Origin: Corbicula japonica
Lineage: Eukaryota; Mollusca; Bivalvia; Venerida; Cyrenidae
Length of the DNA: 64,000 bases
Assembly: GCA_038501625.1 (NCBI GenBank)
Contig: JAZAYU010000253.1
Location: 372,001 to 436,000 of the forward strand
Direction of reading: 5' to 3'
Within the stretch, counting starts at the first letter, position 1, and every line of letters starts with the position of its first letter. The notes beneath the pieces are model-generated. The model ran no database searches. It was not told the DNA's origin and was given only the letters and a program-made list of their open reading frames with translations. Of this stretch, positions 47,760-58,559 are shown piece by piece. The translations under genes and the position numbers were made by a program.

Positions 47760-48430
47760 GTCACTGAACACGACAAATGACTCGGTGTTGTTGAGCTAGT
47801 AGAAATACATACATGTATTTATGCCGTCACCACCTTGCTCCTGACTGAGCTCAAATCAATATCTACGCGAGTAAAAAAACATCCTTTTTCCTGCATTTTG
47901 TTTTTAATTTTAATTCACAGTGTTCATTTTTTGTATACCACTTTTATAGTCAGGTGCAGTGGTGTGACGGGTTTAAGTATTAATAATGAAAAGCCATTTT
48001 CTCCATTTTCAATGTATATTATAGTAGATTTGAATACACTGTCGTGTAAGGGCTACTTTGTACCAAACGGTGACCTCATTGGCGTTTTTGAAGCGAGAAT
48101 GACTACTGTACACGGAAATTTATTCTTACAGCTTTGTTGTTTGTATCATGTGCGCCCTGTACGAAATGGCGAGTACCCTGTGGCAGTTATAAAAATAGCG
48201 ATATAACATGCAACTGGGAAATGCATGTGTTTTATTATTTTCAATTCTCGTTCTTCCTTTTTGGTCAGTATGTCCGTTTGACACTAAAATTAGTAGAAAA
48301 TTACCTTTTCAAAATTGAAGAATGACGACTGTACAGGATAATTAATTTCCACAGCTTTTCTTGTTTCTATATTGTGTGATCTTTTGAAGGGCTTCTAATT
48401 GTATACCTAGTCATTTAACTATTATACGGA
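47760..48430. other. Diverged homeobox 3'-flank sequence
   Basis: GACCTCATTGGCGTTTTTGA AGCGAGAATGACTACT matches 29390-29430; an ORF through it (47835-48206) has no support as a gene. Confidence 0.45.
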
Positions 48431-48436
48431 ACAATT

Positions 48437-48562
48437 ACACTCAAACCTTTGCGAAAGACCACATAACAACAAAGACCACCTGAGGATAAAGACCAAAATT
48501 TATTTGTCCCACTGACAGATTTTCAGAACAGATTTACCTGTGAATAAAGACCAGGTTTCATT
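48437..48562. mobile_element. GGTCTTT foldback element, truncated
   Basis: CACTCAAACCTTTGCGAAAG left end; right end shortened. Confidence 0.5.
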
Positions 48563-48835
48563 GTTTTAAGAAAATGCGATTTCAAACAAATTGTTATTGA
48601 TACCCTGTAATGCCCCTCAGTTTATTGGATGATGTCTTGTAGAAGAGAATGTTAGATGGGAGGGTGCGCATGAAATTTCTTCATGCATTATAAAACTTCT
48701 TTATTACTTCAAATATTGATCTGCCTGGACCGATATCACATTTTAACAACAACAATAATTTAAATTCTATATAATTTAATGTGTTTACTTGCACAGTATT
48801 TACATTTGGACAACAATAAGCCAACTAACAATAAC

Positions 48836-50065
48836 TTAACAAAGATTTCTATCAAATGAGTTCTTCGTAATGGCACTAAAAGAATGATCTGGCCACGAAT
48901 AAATTGACGACTGACTGATACCATAGTTTGATGTCGGCAACATGCTAAGAGCATCCTTCCGTTGTGTGGTCAACAATGATGATGTGGCTTGCTGCGCTGA
49001 CTGGCTTTGACAATTAGGTGATGTCATATGTCTATCCATGTTCTTGTACTGCTGTGACATTACCGAACTTGCATTGCTCGTGTGCTTTTCTGATGTCCGT
49101 GAGTGAACGGCGTTGTCCGGACTGTGTTGTGACATTGATGGAATTCCCGGATGTGAGTAGCCCGTATTATATCCACCGGTAGCCATTGGCGCATAACTGC
49201 TCGGTGGTTGTAGTCGTGAATGATTGTAGTGAGCGAACATCTGATAATTGTTGTTTGGGATTGTTACATTCGGCATCCATGGGTATCCAGTAAAGTAGCC
49301 CGGGTTTACGGATGTTGGTGATGACAAAACGTGGGTCCCCGGTAGATACCCATACGGTAGAAGTGGTGTTACATTTGACATTCTCTTAAAGAGAGTGCTA
49401 TCATTGTCTTTCCTGCGGGTTCTAGCTCTTCGGTTCTGGAACCAAATCTGAAGAATAATCATAAATAACTCCATAATGGTAAATTTGATAAAGTTTAAAA
49501 TAAAAAATTGGGGTTATGCAAATTTCCCCATTTACGGTGTTACTTCCATGTACCAGTATCTTTTGAAATATATGAACATAGTATGCATAATAATTTGAAT
49601 CAATCAAAATCATGTTTGGCATTGTCTAGCCAGGCAATTGTAAAGTATACGCATACTTTAATGAATTGTAAGTTTAATCTAGGTTATTTTAAATTAAATT
49701 TTGTAGTTTGAAATGTAGTTTTTTTAATTATGTATCGACATAATAAATTCCAGTTTATTTACCTTGAGTTTATTTTCCGGGATTCTAAGTTCATTTCCGA
49801 TATTCTCCAACGTCTCGTAGTCAGGATACGGATTTTCCTGGAATAATTTCATAAGAGCGAGAGTTTGCTCCCTTGTGTAACTGGTCCGAACCTTTTTAGC
49901 TGGCTGATTCTTGCCAACTCGCGGACTGTTGACCCCATCACTGGCAGGGCTGGAGGACACTGACATGTCGGAGCTAGAGGTCTCGGGGCTTGTGCAGCGG
50001 TCAGTGCTGGAGTCAAGCTGGGAGCCTTCGGTGCTGGAGGGTGATGACAGATCTCCGAGAACCAT
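48836..50065 (-). CDS. Homeobox copy F, PRD-class homeodomain protein (304 aa)
   Basis: Exons 49763-50065 and 48836-49447, phase 0. Homeodomain about 56-115 with I19L, YETLEN at 28-33 and R at position 39 (ELRIPENKLK); helix 3 is unchanged. After the homeodomain the usual LYQPPMG is replaced by a shorter LFKRM, and the next block reads SNVTPLLPYGYLPGTHVLSS. The C-terminus ends ITKNSFDRNLC, like B. F is the most diverged intact copy. The CACGTG present before the ATG elsewhere is TACGTG here. Confidence 0.9.
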
Positions 50066-50624
50066 TTTGCTATCGTTACGTGATTCTTGAAACTGAAATA
50101 CAATTGAATGTCATGGTCAAATTTATAAACCGTCGATTGCGCGTGTTCTTTTAATAGAATTGTAACATGCATTTATTTTAGGTGTTTACGGTCTTTTGTT
50201 AGTATTGACCTTTATTTCGGATTTCATAAAGAAAACTAAGATATTGTTCGAAACTATAACGAAGTACAACCAAAAAGTTTTTCGTTAAGGATGACGAGTT
50301 CACCCGAGTAATACCACAGGACTTCTTTGTGGAAGTCCACACAGTGGTGGTCTTTCGTATTGCAGAAAAATTAAGACGACAATAAAAGAGGTACCGGTTG
50401 AGAAGAAATATACCTTGTCAACTGATCGTGAAACTCATGTTTGCGTTCAGCCTGGTAAATTACATAGAGTGACAAGTAATTTTTTGTTCAAAACGAAAAC
50501 TTAGGTGTTCAACAAAAATGGAAATTGAAAATGTAATTTACCTTATTGTAATTTTCTTAGACTTTCTTGAACAGAAGATATCTAGGATTTGTGATGCAGT
50601 CTCTCAGAAAAATTATTATATATA
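50066..50624 (-). promoter_or_regulatory. Copy F core promoter and 5'UTR exon, E-box altered
   Basis: TATATATAA at 50616-50624 in place of TATAAAT; 5' exon ends at 50542 before GTAAATTA; acceptor TTTCAG precedes 50092; E-box position reads TACGTG at about 50077-50082. Confidence 0.55.
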
Positions 50625-52330
50625 GGATGCACAAGTTGCTCAAATTTGGACGCGACTCAAAATCAATTTCAATAATTATCCGTCTCTCCGCCATACTCAA
50701 ACACCATCAAACAAACATCAGTGGATTGAAGAATTTCGCTCACATGATAATTGTAACAATTGTCACTGATGAAAAGACAATAACCGCTCGTTTGCAAGTA
50801 ATTATTCAATCAATTAAATTCTCAAACGACAAACAACACATGAGTGATACAAACACCACATGAGTGATAATAAATAATTGTATACGTCAAACTTTTGTGG
50901 TAACGCAATATCCAACAACGGTCAACTTACGTACGTCGCCAGAGTTCCGGCGTTCGGTTATGAAAAGTCGTTATAACACAATGAGTGTTTCTTTATTTGC
51001 CGACAAACGCGTGGCAGTTGAAGATTGTCTATGCGATCTTCATGACAGGAAACAAGATTGATTCAAGATTCACGCCTTTCACGCATGCGAAATTTATGAT
51101 CTTTCCATGAAATTTTTTCCCAATTTACATTAAAATCTAAGAGCACGAAGCTAAAATTGTAAAAATGAACGTAGTTGATATTACTCGTTATGTTGCATTT
51201 TAGTAATCTTTACTAGTTTCCAGCTGTTTAAGCTGTTGTTTTTTAAATTCAATGTCAAATGTGATTAATATTATATAATTAAAGTAAGTGTATGGATCGC
51301 TACCCCGCATTTCTGCTCATTGTAAACCGGTCTCCTTCATATTATAACATCGATTGTTTGTTTGTCTTGTTTGTTTACTTTACGTTGCTTTCTGTATGAT
51401 TGTGTGATTTGCTTCTGTTGGTATCTTGACCTGGAACCTACCTTATTGTTTTAATATGTTGAATTATGTTACATGCCCTTATTGTACAATTCTGTTTTGC
51501 AAGACTCTTGTTCTACAAGTTGAATGGGGGTGAAAAAACTGGAGTAGATGGGTAAATTTACTAGCTACAAAACAGGAATGGAAAAAGGTTGACTCCGTCT
51601 TGAAAAATAGTTCGAATAAAAATGTTCCTGTACAGGTAAACACTGGATAGTTTTATTTTAATAATAAGAATATCGGTAATATTAAATATTTAGTATATTA
51701 CTAGAACATGATTTGTTTGTTCCTTAAGTTTAAATTATAAGCTAAAATATACATCAAAGACAAAAGAAGTAGATTTTTCATCAGTAAAAATTTAATTGCG
51801 TAATCAGTTTTGATTGACTGATTAATTGACTGGTTAGATTGTTGATCGATTAAGCTGTTAAATCATTTAACCGATGCCGTAATAGATCCATCGATCATCA
51901 ACATCATAATCAACATATTCATCATCATCATCAACAACAACAACAACAACAAAAACATCATCATTATCTTTCTGATGACGGTATACCACACCCCACCCAA
52001 TGCCTCCTTGATTCGTATCTGGTGAAAAATCAGTCTCCTCTGATCCAGTGGTACACAAAAAATGCAGAAAGTATGTAGTAAGGTAAACATATGGTCTCGG
52101 TATCAAAGATACTCCCAGTCCGTAGAACAAGAATTAAAACACCCACAAAATAACCAACATTATGCAACACGCGCACTTAATTCATTGTTTTGTTACATAT
52201 ATTCTATATAGGAATAGAAAAACTGCAACTGCTATTCGAATATCTCTTGAAGTAACATCACGTGTTTTCTGCTCACCATTTAAACAATGGCCGTCAAATA
52301 GCGCTATTATTTGTAATTTGCATATCGTCT
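50400..52330. repeat. Segmental duplication 4 (direct copy at 55370-57005)
   Basis: Upstream regions of copies F and G match closely, from the 5' exon through the conserved upstream block (CACATGAGTGATA direct repeats near 50838-50870) to TGGCCGTCAAATAGCGCTAT. The copy at 55370 lacks some internal sequence, including the microsatellite. Confidence 0.8.
51892..51968. repeat. ATC/AAC microsatellite
   Basis: CATCATCATCATCAACAACAACAACAAC within the shared upstream region; frame-wise ORFs here (Met/Asp runs) are meaningless. Confidence 0.85.
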
Positions 52331-52854
52331 AGGAATTATTAAGATGTCGCAAACATTGCAAATGGCGAAAAGTGGCTAAAATTTCAAAAATGAATTTTGG
52401 GGGAAATACTTATTGCCAGCTAGATTTTAGTAAAGAAATGTATTTAGCTAAAGACGTAGTTAATGTTTGCAAGCTCAATTTCGTCGAATTCATGTACTAA
52501 TTACGAAGCATATACTAAAACAAAAGAAAAACCGTTTGCATGAGAACTCTGAAATTCATGGACAATATACCAAAGCAACTCATACCTGAAATAAGTATAT
52601 GCTTGTCTACAATGTTTAGTGCCAATTCGTCAAAATAATGTTCGAGTTTTCAAGAAATTCAATGAAAATGCTTTTTAACAGGAGTACGGTGATCTTTATT
52701 TGATCGAAATCGGTCGAGAAATTACTGAGAAATAATTTTAAAAAAGCTACCTGAAGCGAGTGATTTTGTGTGTGCACGGTTTGAGTGTGGACGAAATCCA
52801 AAACGTCACGTGGTATAGCCACAACGTTAAGTTTTCATGTCAAAATTCAATTGT

Positions 52855-53065
52855 AAAAGGGGCATAACTCCATCAAATGTGTCCTTGACCTAAAGAATTT
52901 GGCATCATCGTCACCGTGTTGTCATAAGCAATATAATTTGAAAGTTTGATGAAATTATAAGAAATGGAGAAATTATAACCAACGTTAAGTTTTCAAGGCT
53001 GACCTACGGACTGACGTACGGACAAAGCGATCCCTACGTATTGCATTTTTCTTCGAAAGGGTGAC
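52855..53065. repeat. Dispersed repeat (AAAAGGGGCATAACTCC type)
   Basis: Runs from GGGGCATAACTCCATC to ACGGACAAAGCGATCCCTAC. Copies at 58700-58905 and, in part, 57215-57350. Confidence 0.7.
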
Positions 53066-53960
53066 ACAAAAAGATTTCATAAAGAAGCACGTCGATAATG
53101 TTTATATTTTGTCAGCGGACAAACATGCAATACGGGATATAAAAATAACATTTCATGCAATGTGGGATATAAAAATATAATTTGTTATCAACAAAGATCA
53201 CGATGTATTGTTTTCTTTTCTGTTGATTTGTTTGTTTAGAGATTTAATTACATTTATGTCTTCGAACAAGTATCCTCATTTTGGGTGTGTAAGACTACAC
53301 AGGAAATCTTCGATAGATCTGAAAAAAGAAAGTATTAACATATTTTATCCTTCATTGTATTAATGGTGTTACCTTTTTTTAAAAAAAAAAGTAAGGTAGG
53401 ATAGATTTTCACAAATACTGACAAAAAATGTTTCTAGGATATGTGAATGCACCTAATATTTTGAAGTTTAAATAAACCCGCTGAATGCAGAGGTGTTTGT
53501 GCATGTGAAAAGTCGATTTGCCTGTCAGAAAAAATACCGTTACTTTGACATCAAAGTACCGGAAGTATCAGAAAAAGACGAAATGTTACTGCAGCCCACT
53601 TATGAACACCCTTACTATCCCGGATCCGTACTACCTATGTACAAATCTTTGGAAAATGGAGGCTAGATGCTGATTTTATTTATTTGGCTTGATGCGAAAT
53701 AAAGGATAGCTTATTATTTTGATTGGTCCCAATATAAAAAATCTCATAACACTGATCGCCTTAGTGGTTAAATTCTTCTAACTGACCAATCACAACAAAG
53801 TATTTTGAGATTTGATTGCAATCTACATTTTGTCATATCGGGGTAAGTTCTTCTTCAGATATGATAACAACAAAAATATTAAATATATAGATTTTAATAC
53901 GTGTTAACTTAACCTGTATTTACAAACAGTTGGAGAACAAAAAACAAAATAACAAATATT

Positions 53961-54159
53961 TCTTAACAAAGACTTTGATCAACTGAGTTCTTCTGAGAAC
54001 TAGAAGAATGCTATGGCCACGAATAAATTGACGATTGGCTGATACCATAGTTTGATGTCGCTGGCAGAATGACAAGAGCTGGTCTAGCATCCTTCTGTTG
54101 TGTGGTCAACAACGATGTTGTGGCTTGCTGCGCTGACTGTCTTTGACATTGAGGTGATG
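53961..54159 (-). pseudogene. Untranslated remainder of copy G second coding exon
   Basis: Sequence homologous to the C-terminal coding part of copies H and I continues here after the premature stop, with its own small lesions. Confidence 0.75.
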
Positions 54160-55239
54160 TCATATTTCGGAACTGACTATCTTTGCTCCCTTGCGTAACT
54201 GGTCCGAACTAGCAGTGCCCATATTCTTTTCTGATGTCCGTGAGAAAACGGTGCTGTTTTGAGTTTGTTGTGACAGAGATGCATTTCCGGGATTTGGGTA
54301 GCCCGTATGATATCCACCGGTAGCCATGGGCGCATTATGACTAGGTGGTTGTAGTCGTGAATGGTTGTAGTGAGCGAACATCTGATAATTGTTGTTTGGG
54401 CTTGTTACATGCGGCATCCATGGGTATCCATTGAAGTAGCCTGGGTTTGCGGATGATGGTGATGACAACATGTGGGTTGTCGGTAGATACCCGTAGGGCA
54501 GAGCTGGGGTGACATGTGACATTCCCATCGGCGGCTGGTAAAGAGTGCTAACACTGTCCTTCCTGCGAGTTCTAGCTCTACGGTTCTGGAACCAAATCTG
54601 AAGAATAAACATAAATAGCTTTATAATGGTAAAATTGAAAATAAGTTAAAAATAAAATCTGAGCTTTTGCAAAAAACACCTTTCATTTTCCAAAATAGCT
54701 GTGTTACTTCCATGTATACTTCTTGAAATTCAAGAACGTGTAAATGCATATTTGAATCAATCAAAATCATGTTTAAAATATAGCCAGCCAATTGTTAAAT
54801 ATAAATATACATTAATGAAATTGTTAGTTTTATTTAGATTTAAAATTATGTTTTTTGTAGCTTTTTAACGATATCAAGATATCATCGAACATGGTCAGTT
54901 TTTAATTATTATCGAAATAATTACTAGTAGTTTATTTACCTTTAGTTTATTTACCGGGATATCAAGTTCATTTCCAATATTCTCCATCTTCTCGTGGTCA
55001 GGATACGGATTTTCCTGGAATATCTTCATGAGAGCAAGAGTTTGCTCCCTTGCGTAACTGGTCCGAACCTTTTTAGCTGGCTGATCCATGCCAACTCGCA
55101 GACTGGTTACCGCATCACTGTCCGGATTTGAAGACATCGACATGTAGGAGCTAGAGGTCTCGGGGCTTGTGCTGCGGTCGGTGCTGGAGTCAAGAGAGCC
55201 ATTGGAGCTGGTGGGTGATAACGGGTCTTCGAGAACCAT
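54160..55239 (-). CDS. Homeobox copy G, truncated C-terminus (245 aa)
   Basis: Exons 54940-55239 and 54160-54597, phase 0. Homeodomain about 55-114 and intact (T9A: SYAREQT). The conserved GYPWMP and FAHYNHSRLQP blocks are present, but after SEKNMGTASS the frame changes to an unrelated DQLRKGAKIVSSEI tail and stops. The cause is about 26 bases (around 54185-54210) that match the first coding exon of the same copy, including its private GCGTAACTGG variant. The 5' exon donor is also changed (ATAAATTA instead of GTAAATTA). Possibly a decaying gene. Confidence 0.75.
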
Positions 55240-55567
55240 TTTGCTATCGTCACGTGATTGTAGCAACTGGAATGGAATTTAATGTCAAATGCATAAACGC
55301 CGGAATGCGGCTTTACTAATATTTCAATATGTATCTATTGAAGTTGTTCACAATCTCTTCACAAACACATATTCGCGTTCAGCCTGGTTAATTACATAGA
55401 GTGACAAGTAATATTTTTGTTCAGAAATGTGAAAACGAAAATTTAGGTGTTCAACTTAAAATGGCAATTGAAAATATAATTTATTTTTTGTTATTTTCTT
55501 AGACTTTCTTGAACAGAAGATATCTAGGAATTGTGATGGAGTCTCTCAGAAAAATTATTATATATAG
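55240..55567 (-). promoter_or_regulatory. Copy G promoter region, 5' exon donor apparently lost
   Basis: TATATA-type box near 55559-55566, E-box CACGTG at 55251-55256, acceptor CCAG precedes 55266. The position of the 5' exon donor near 55483 reads AATAAA-like sequence with no GT. Confidence 0.5.
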
Positions 55568-57005
55568 GCTGCACAAGTTGCTCAAATTTGGACGCGACTC
55601 AAAATCAATTTCAATAATTATCCGTCTTTCCGTCATAATCAAACATCATCAAACAAACATCAATGGATTGAAGAATTTCGCTCACATGATAATTGTAACA
55701 ATTGTCACTGATGAAAAAACAATAACCACTCGTTTGCAAGTAATAACTCTATCAATTAAATTCTCAAACGACAAACAACACATGAGTGATACAAACACCT
55801 CATGAGTGATAATTAATATTTGTTTACGTCAAACTTTTGTGGTAACGCAATATCCAACAACGGTCAACTTACGTCGCCAGAGTTCCGGCGTTCGGTTATG
55901 AAAATTCATTATAACACATGAGTGTTTCTTTATTTGCCGACAAACGCTTGGCAGTTGAAGATTGTCTATCCGATCTTCATTATAGGAAACAAGATTGATT
56001 CAAGATTCACGCCTTTCACGCATGCGAAATTTATGATCTTTCCATGAAAAAAAAGTTCTCTATTTACATTAAAATCTAAGAGCACGAAACTTAAATTGTA
56101 AAAATGAACGTATTTGATATTACTTGTTACGTTGCATTTTAGTAATTTTTACTAGTTTCCATCCCATTTTAATTATCTACCCTCTAAGCTCTTATTTTTT
56201 AAATGCAATGTCAAATGTGATTATTAATATTATTAAAGCAAGTGTACGGATCGCTACCCCACATTTTTGCTCAAACGTTTTTCTTCATATTATAACATCG
56301 ATTGTTTGTTTGTCTTTTTTTTGTTATTTAATGTTGCTTTCTGTATGATTGTGTGATTTGCTTCTGTTGGTTTGTATCTTGACCTGGAACCTACCTTATT
56401 GTTTTAATATGTTGAATAATGTTACCTACCCATGTTATACAATTCTGTTCGGCAAGATTCATGTTCTACAAATTTGAATGATGGTGAAAAAACTGGAGTA
56501 GATGGGTAAACTTAATAGCTACAAAACAGGAATGTAAAAAAAGTTTTACTTCCTCTTGAAAAATCGTTCGGATGAAAAGGTTCCTGTACAGTTGAAAGCT
56601 GGATAGTTTTATTTTTATAATAAGAATATCGGTAATATTAAATCTTTAGTAAATTACTTGAACATGATTCGTATCTGGTGAAAATCAGTCTCATCTGATC
56701 CCGTGGTACACAAAAAATGCAGAAAGTACGTATTAAGGTAAACATATGGACTCGGTATCAAAGATACTCCCAGTCCGTACAACAAGAATTAAAACACCCA
56801 CACCCTCTATTGACAATATAACCAACATTATGCAACACGCGCACTTAATTCATTGTTTTGTTACATATATTCTATATAGGAATAGAAAAACTGCAACTGC
56901 TATTCGAATATCTCTTAAAGTAAGATCACATGTTTTTTGCTCACCATTTAAACAATGGCCGTCAAATAGCGCTATTATTTGTAATTTGCATATTGTCTAG
57001 GAATT
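55370..57005. repeat. Segmental duplication 4, second copy
   Basis: Counterpart of 50400-52330, upstream of copy G, including the conserved upstream block and CACATGAGTGATA repeats (about 55780-55812). Confidence 0.8.
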
Positions 57006-57204
57006 ATTAAAAATAGAACATAGGGAGTTTGCAGGTTTGTATTATCAAAGACAATTCGTATTTGTTCTCTACACAAATCGCTATAGTCAGGTGGCGCGTA
57101 TTTTATCCATATATTCTGTACTGAATTTCAAACTATAAACTAGTAGATTGGTATTCAGTTCAACACATGTGTTGCCCTCTGGTACCATGTCAGAATAAAA
57201 ATAT

Positions 57205-57350
57205 CCAAGTACAAAAAGGGGCACAACTCCATCAAATGTGACCGTCACCAAAACAATTTGGCATCGCCAAGACCCTGTTGTCGAGAGCAGCATTATTTGA
57301 CAGTTTGACTTAGAAACATTAGGAAATGACAAAGATATCAGGGTTGCAAT
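57205..57350. repeat. Dispersed repeat fragment
   Basis: AAAAAGGGGCACAACTCCAT segment related to 52855 and 58700. Confidence 0.6.
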
Positions 57351-57544
57351 GCCACGTGACTTTTTGGATGTCTTGCACATACAAAATCACTTGCTTCAGG
57401 TAAATTTTTGCTTATTTCTCAGTAATTACTGGACCAATTTCGATCAGATCAATCGGATTCCGTTTTCTCAAATATTCAAATACAAATTTTATTTGAAAGT
57501 GCAAATTTGTCTTTGTATGTTTGAGAAAATGGCAGCCGATTGAT

Positions 57545-58544
57545 AAAGAAGGTTTAAGTATGGGGTTACACCAAGTCGAAAGAAATTGAAAGAATACATT
57601 TAAAATTTATTAAACGACTGTTAAATGTTAGAAAAATACATGCACAGCCTGCGTTTATGGGGAGCTGGGTAGATATCCTCTTTATGTGCATAGATTTGTT
57701 AGAATTATAAAATTTTGGTTAAAAGTTGTTGATACGGATAATATAATCATACGCACAGTGTATAAGCAAGCACTATTTGACTGTTTAAATGGAAAAAATA
57801 ACTGGGTATCAAATGTTAAAAAACTTTTGAGTGACTATGGCTTTGCATAAGTATTTGAAAATGCAAATGTACCAAATGTTAAGTCATTTTTGTGTGAATT
57901 CAAAACTAGAATTATTGATTGTTTTAGGCAAGAGTGGTATAGAGCACTTGATAGTCCAGTCTTATTTTTATATAAAGAGTTTAAAACTACATTTGTTTAC
58001 GAGCATTATTTAGATATATTACCTAAAAGCTTACGCCTGTATTTATGCAGACTTAGACTTTCTGCACATCCATTAAGAATTCAAACCGGTAGGTTTAACC
58101 GTAATCGTATTCAAAGAGAAGAAAGATATTGTTTATGTTGTGATACGAGAGATATAGAAGACGAATTTCATTTTGTGTGTATCTGTCCATGTTTTGATGT
58201 TATTAGAAAAAATTATATAAAACGATATTATTATACCCGTCCGTCCGTTATAAAATTCATTGAATTGTTAAATTCAAATAATAAACAAGAACTCATAAAA
58301 TTATCTTTATTTGTCAAAGAAGCATTGTGTCTAAGACGAACAATTTTGAATATTGAATTGTAAGAATGTTTGTTCATTCTCACCTAATTTGAAAAAGTCC
58401 ATTTAAATGTATTTGATTAACCTGTGTTTTATCCATTTTTTTGTATTTCTTTGTTTACATCATGTGTACATATATTGCTTGTGTGGTTAAGAAGATGATG
58501 TACATTGTACAAGTCTAAATAAAATTTCTGTTCTGTTCTGTTCT
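57545..58544 (+). mobile_element. Non-LTR retrotransposon 3'-end fragment
   Basis: The C-terminal end of a LINE-type ORF2: an intact stretch at 57890-58363 contains FRQEWYRALDSPVLFLYKEF and a Cys/His cluster (YCLCCDTRDIEDEFHFVCIC), a C-terminal motif found after the reverse transcriptase in several animal LINEs. Upstream pieces in other frames (57573-57840) show frameshifts and a stop. It ends at a TTCTGTTCTGTTCTG short tandem tail near 58525-58544, a typical 3' terminus, so this is a 5'-truncated insertion. The matching 3' flank reappears as AAAATGCTTTTTAACAGGAG. Confidence 0.75.
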
Positions 58545-58559
58545 CTTAAATGTCGATAA

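Larger units (their letters stand above)
52660..54840. repeat. Segmental duplication 5 (direct copy at 58560-60670)
   Basis: The 3' flank and second coding exon of copy G match those of copy H, including the dispersed repeat (GGGGCATAACTCCATCAAAT at about 52858 and 58709) and a trace of the 64-codon block (CATCAAAGTACCGGAAGTAT). Confidence 0.75.

Noticed and set aside
51863..52130. ORFs rich in Met/Asp/Val repeats
   Set aside because: Translation of an ATC/AAC microsatellite.
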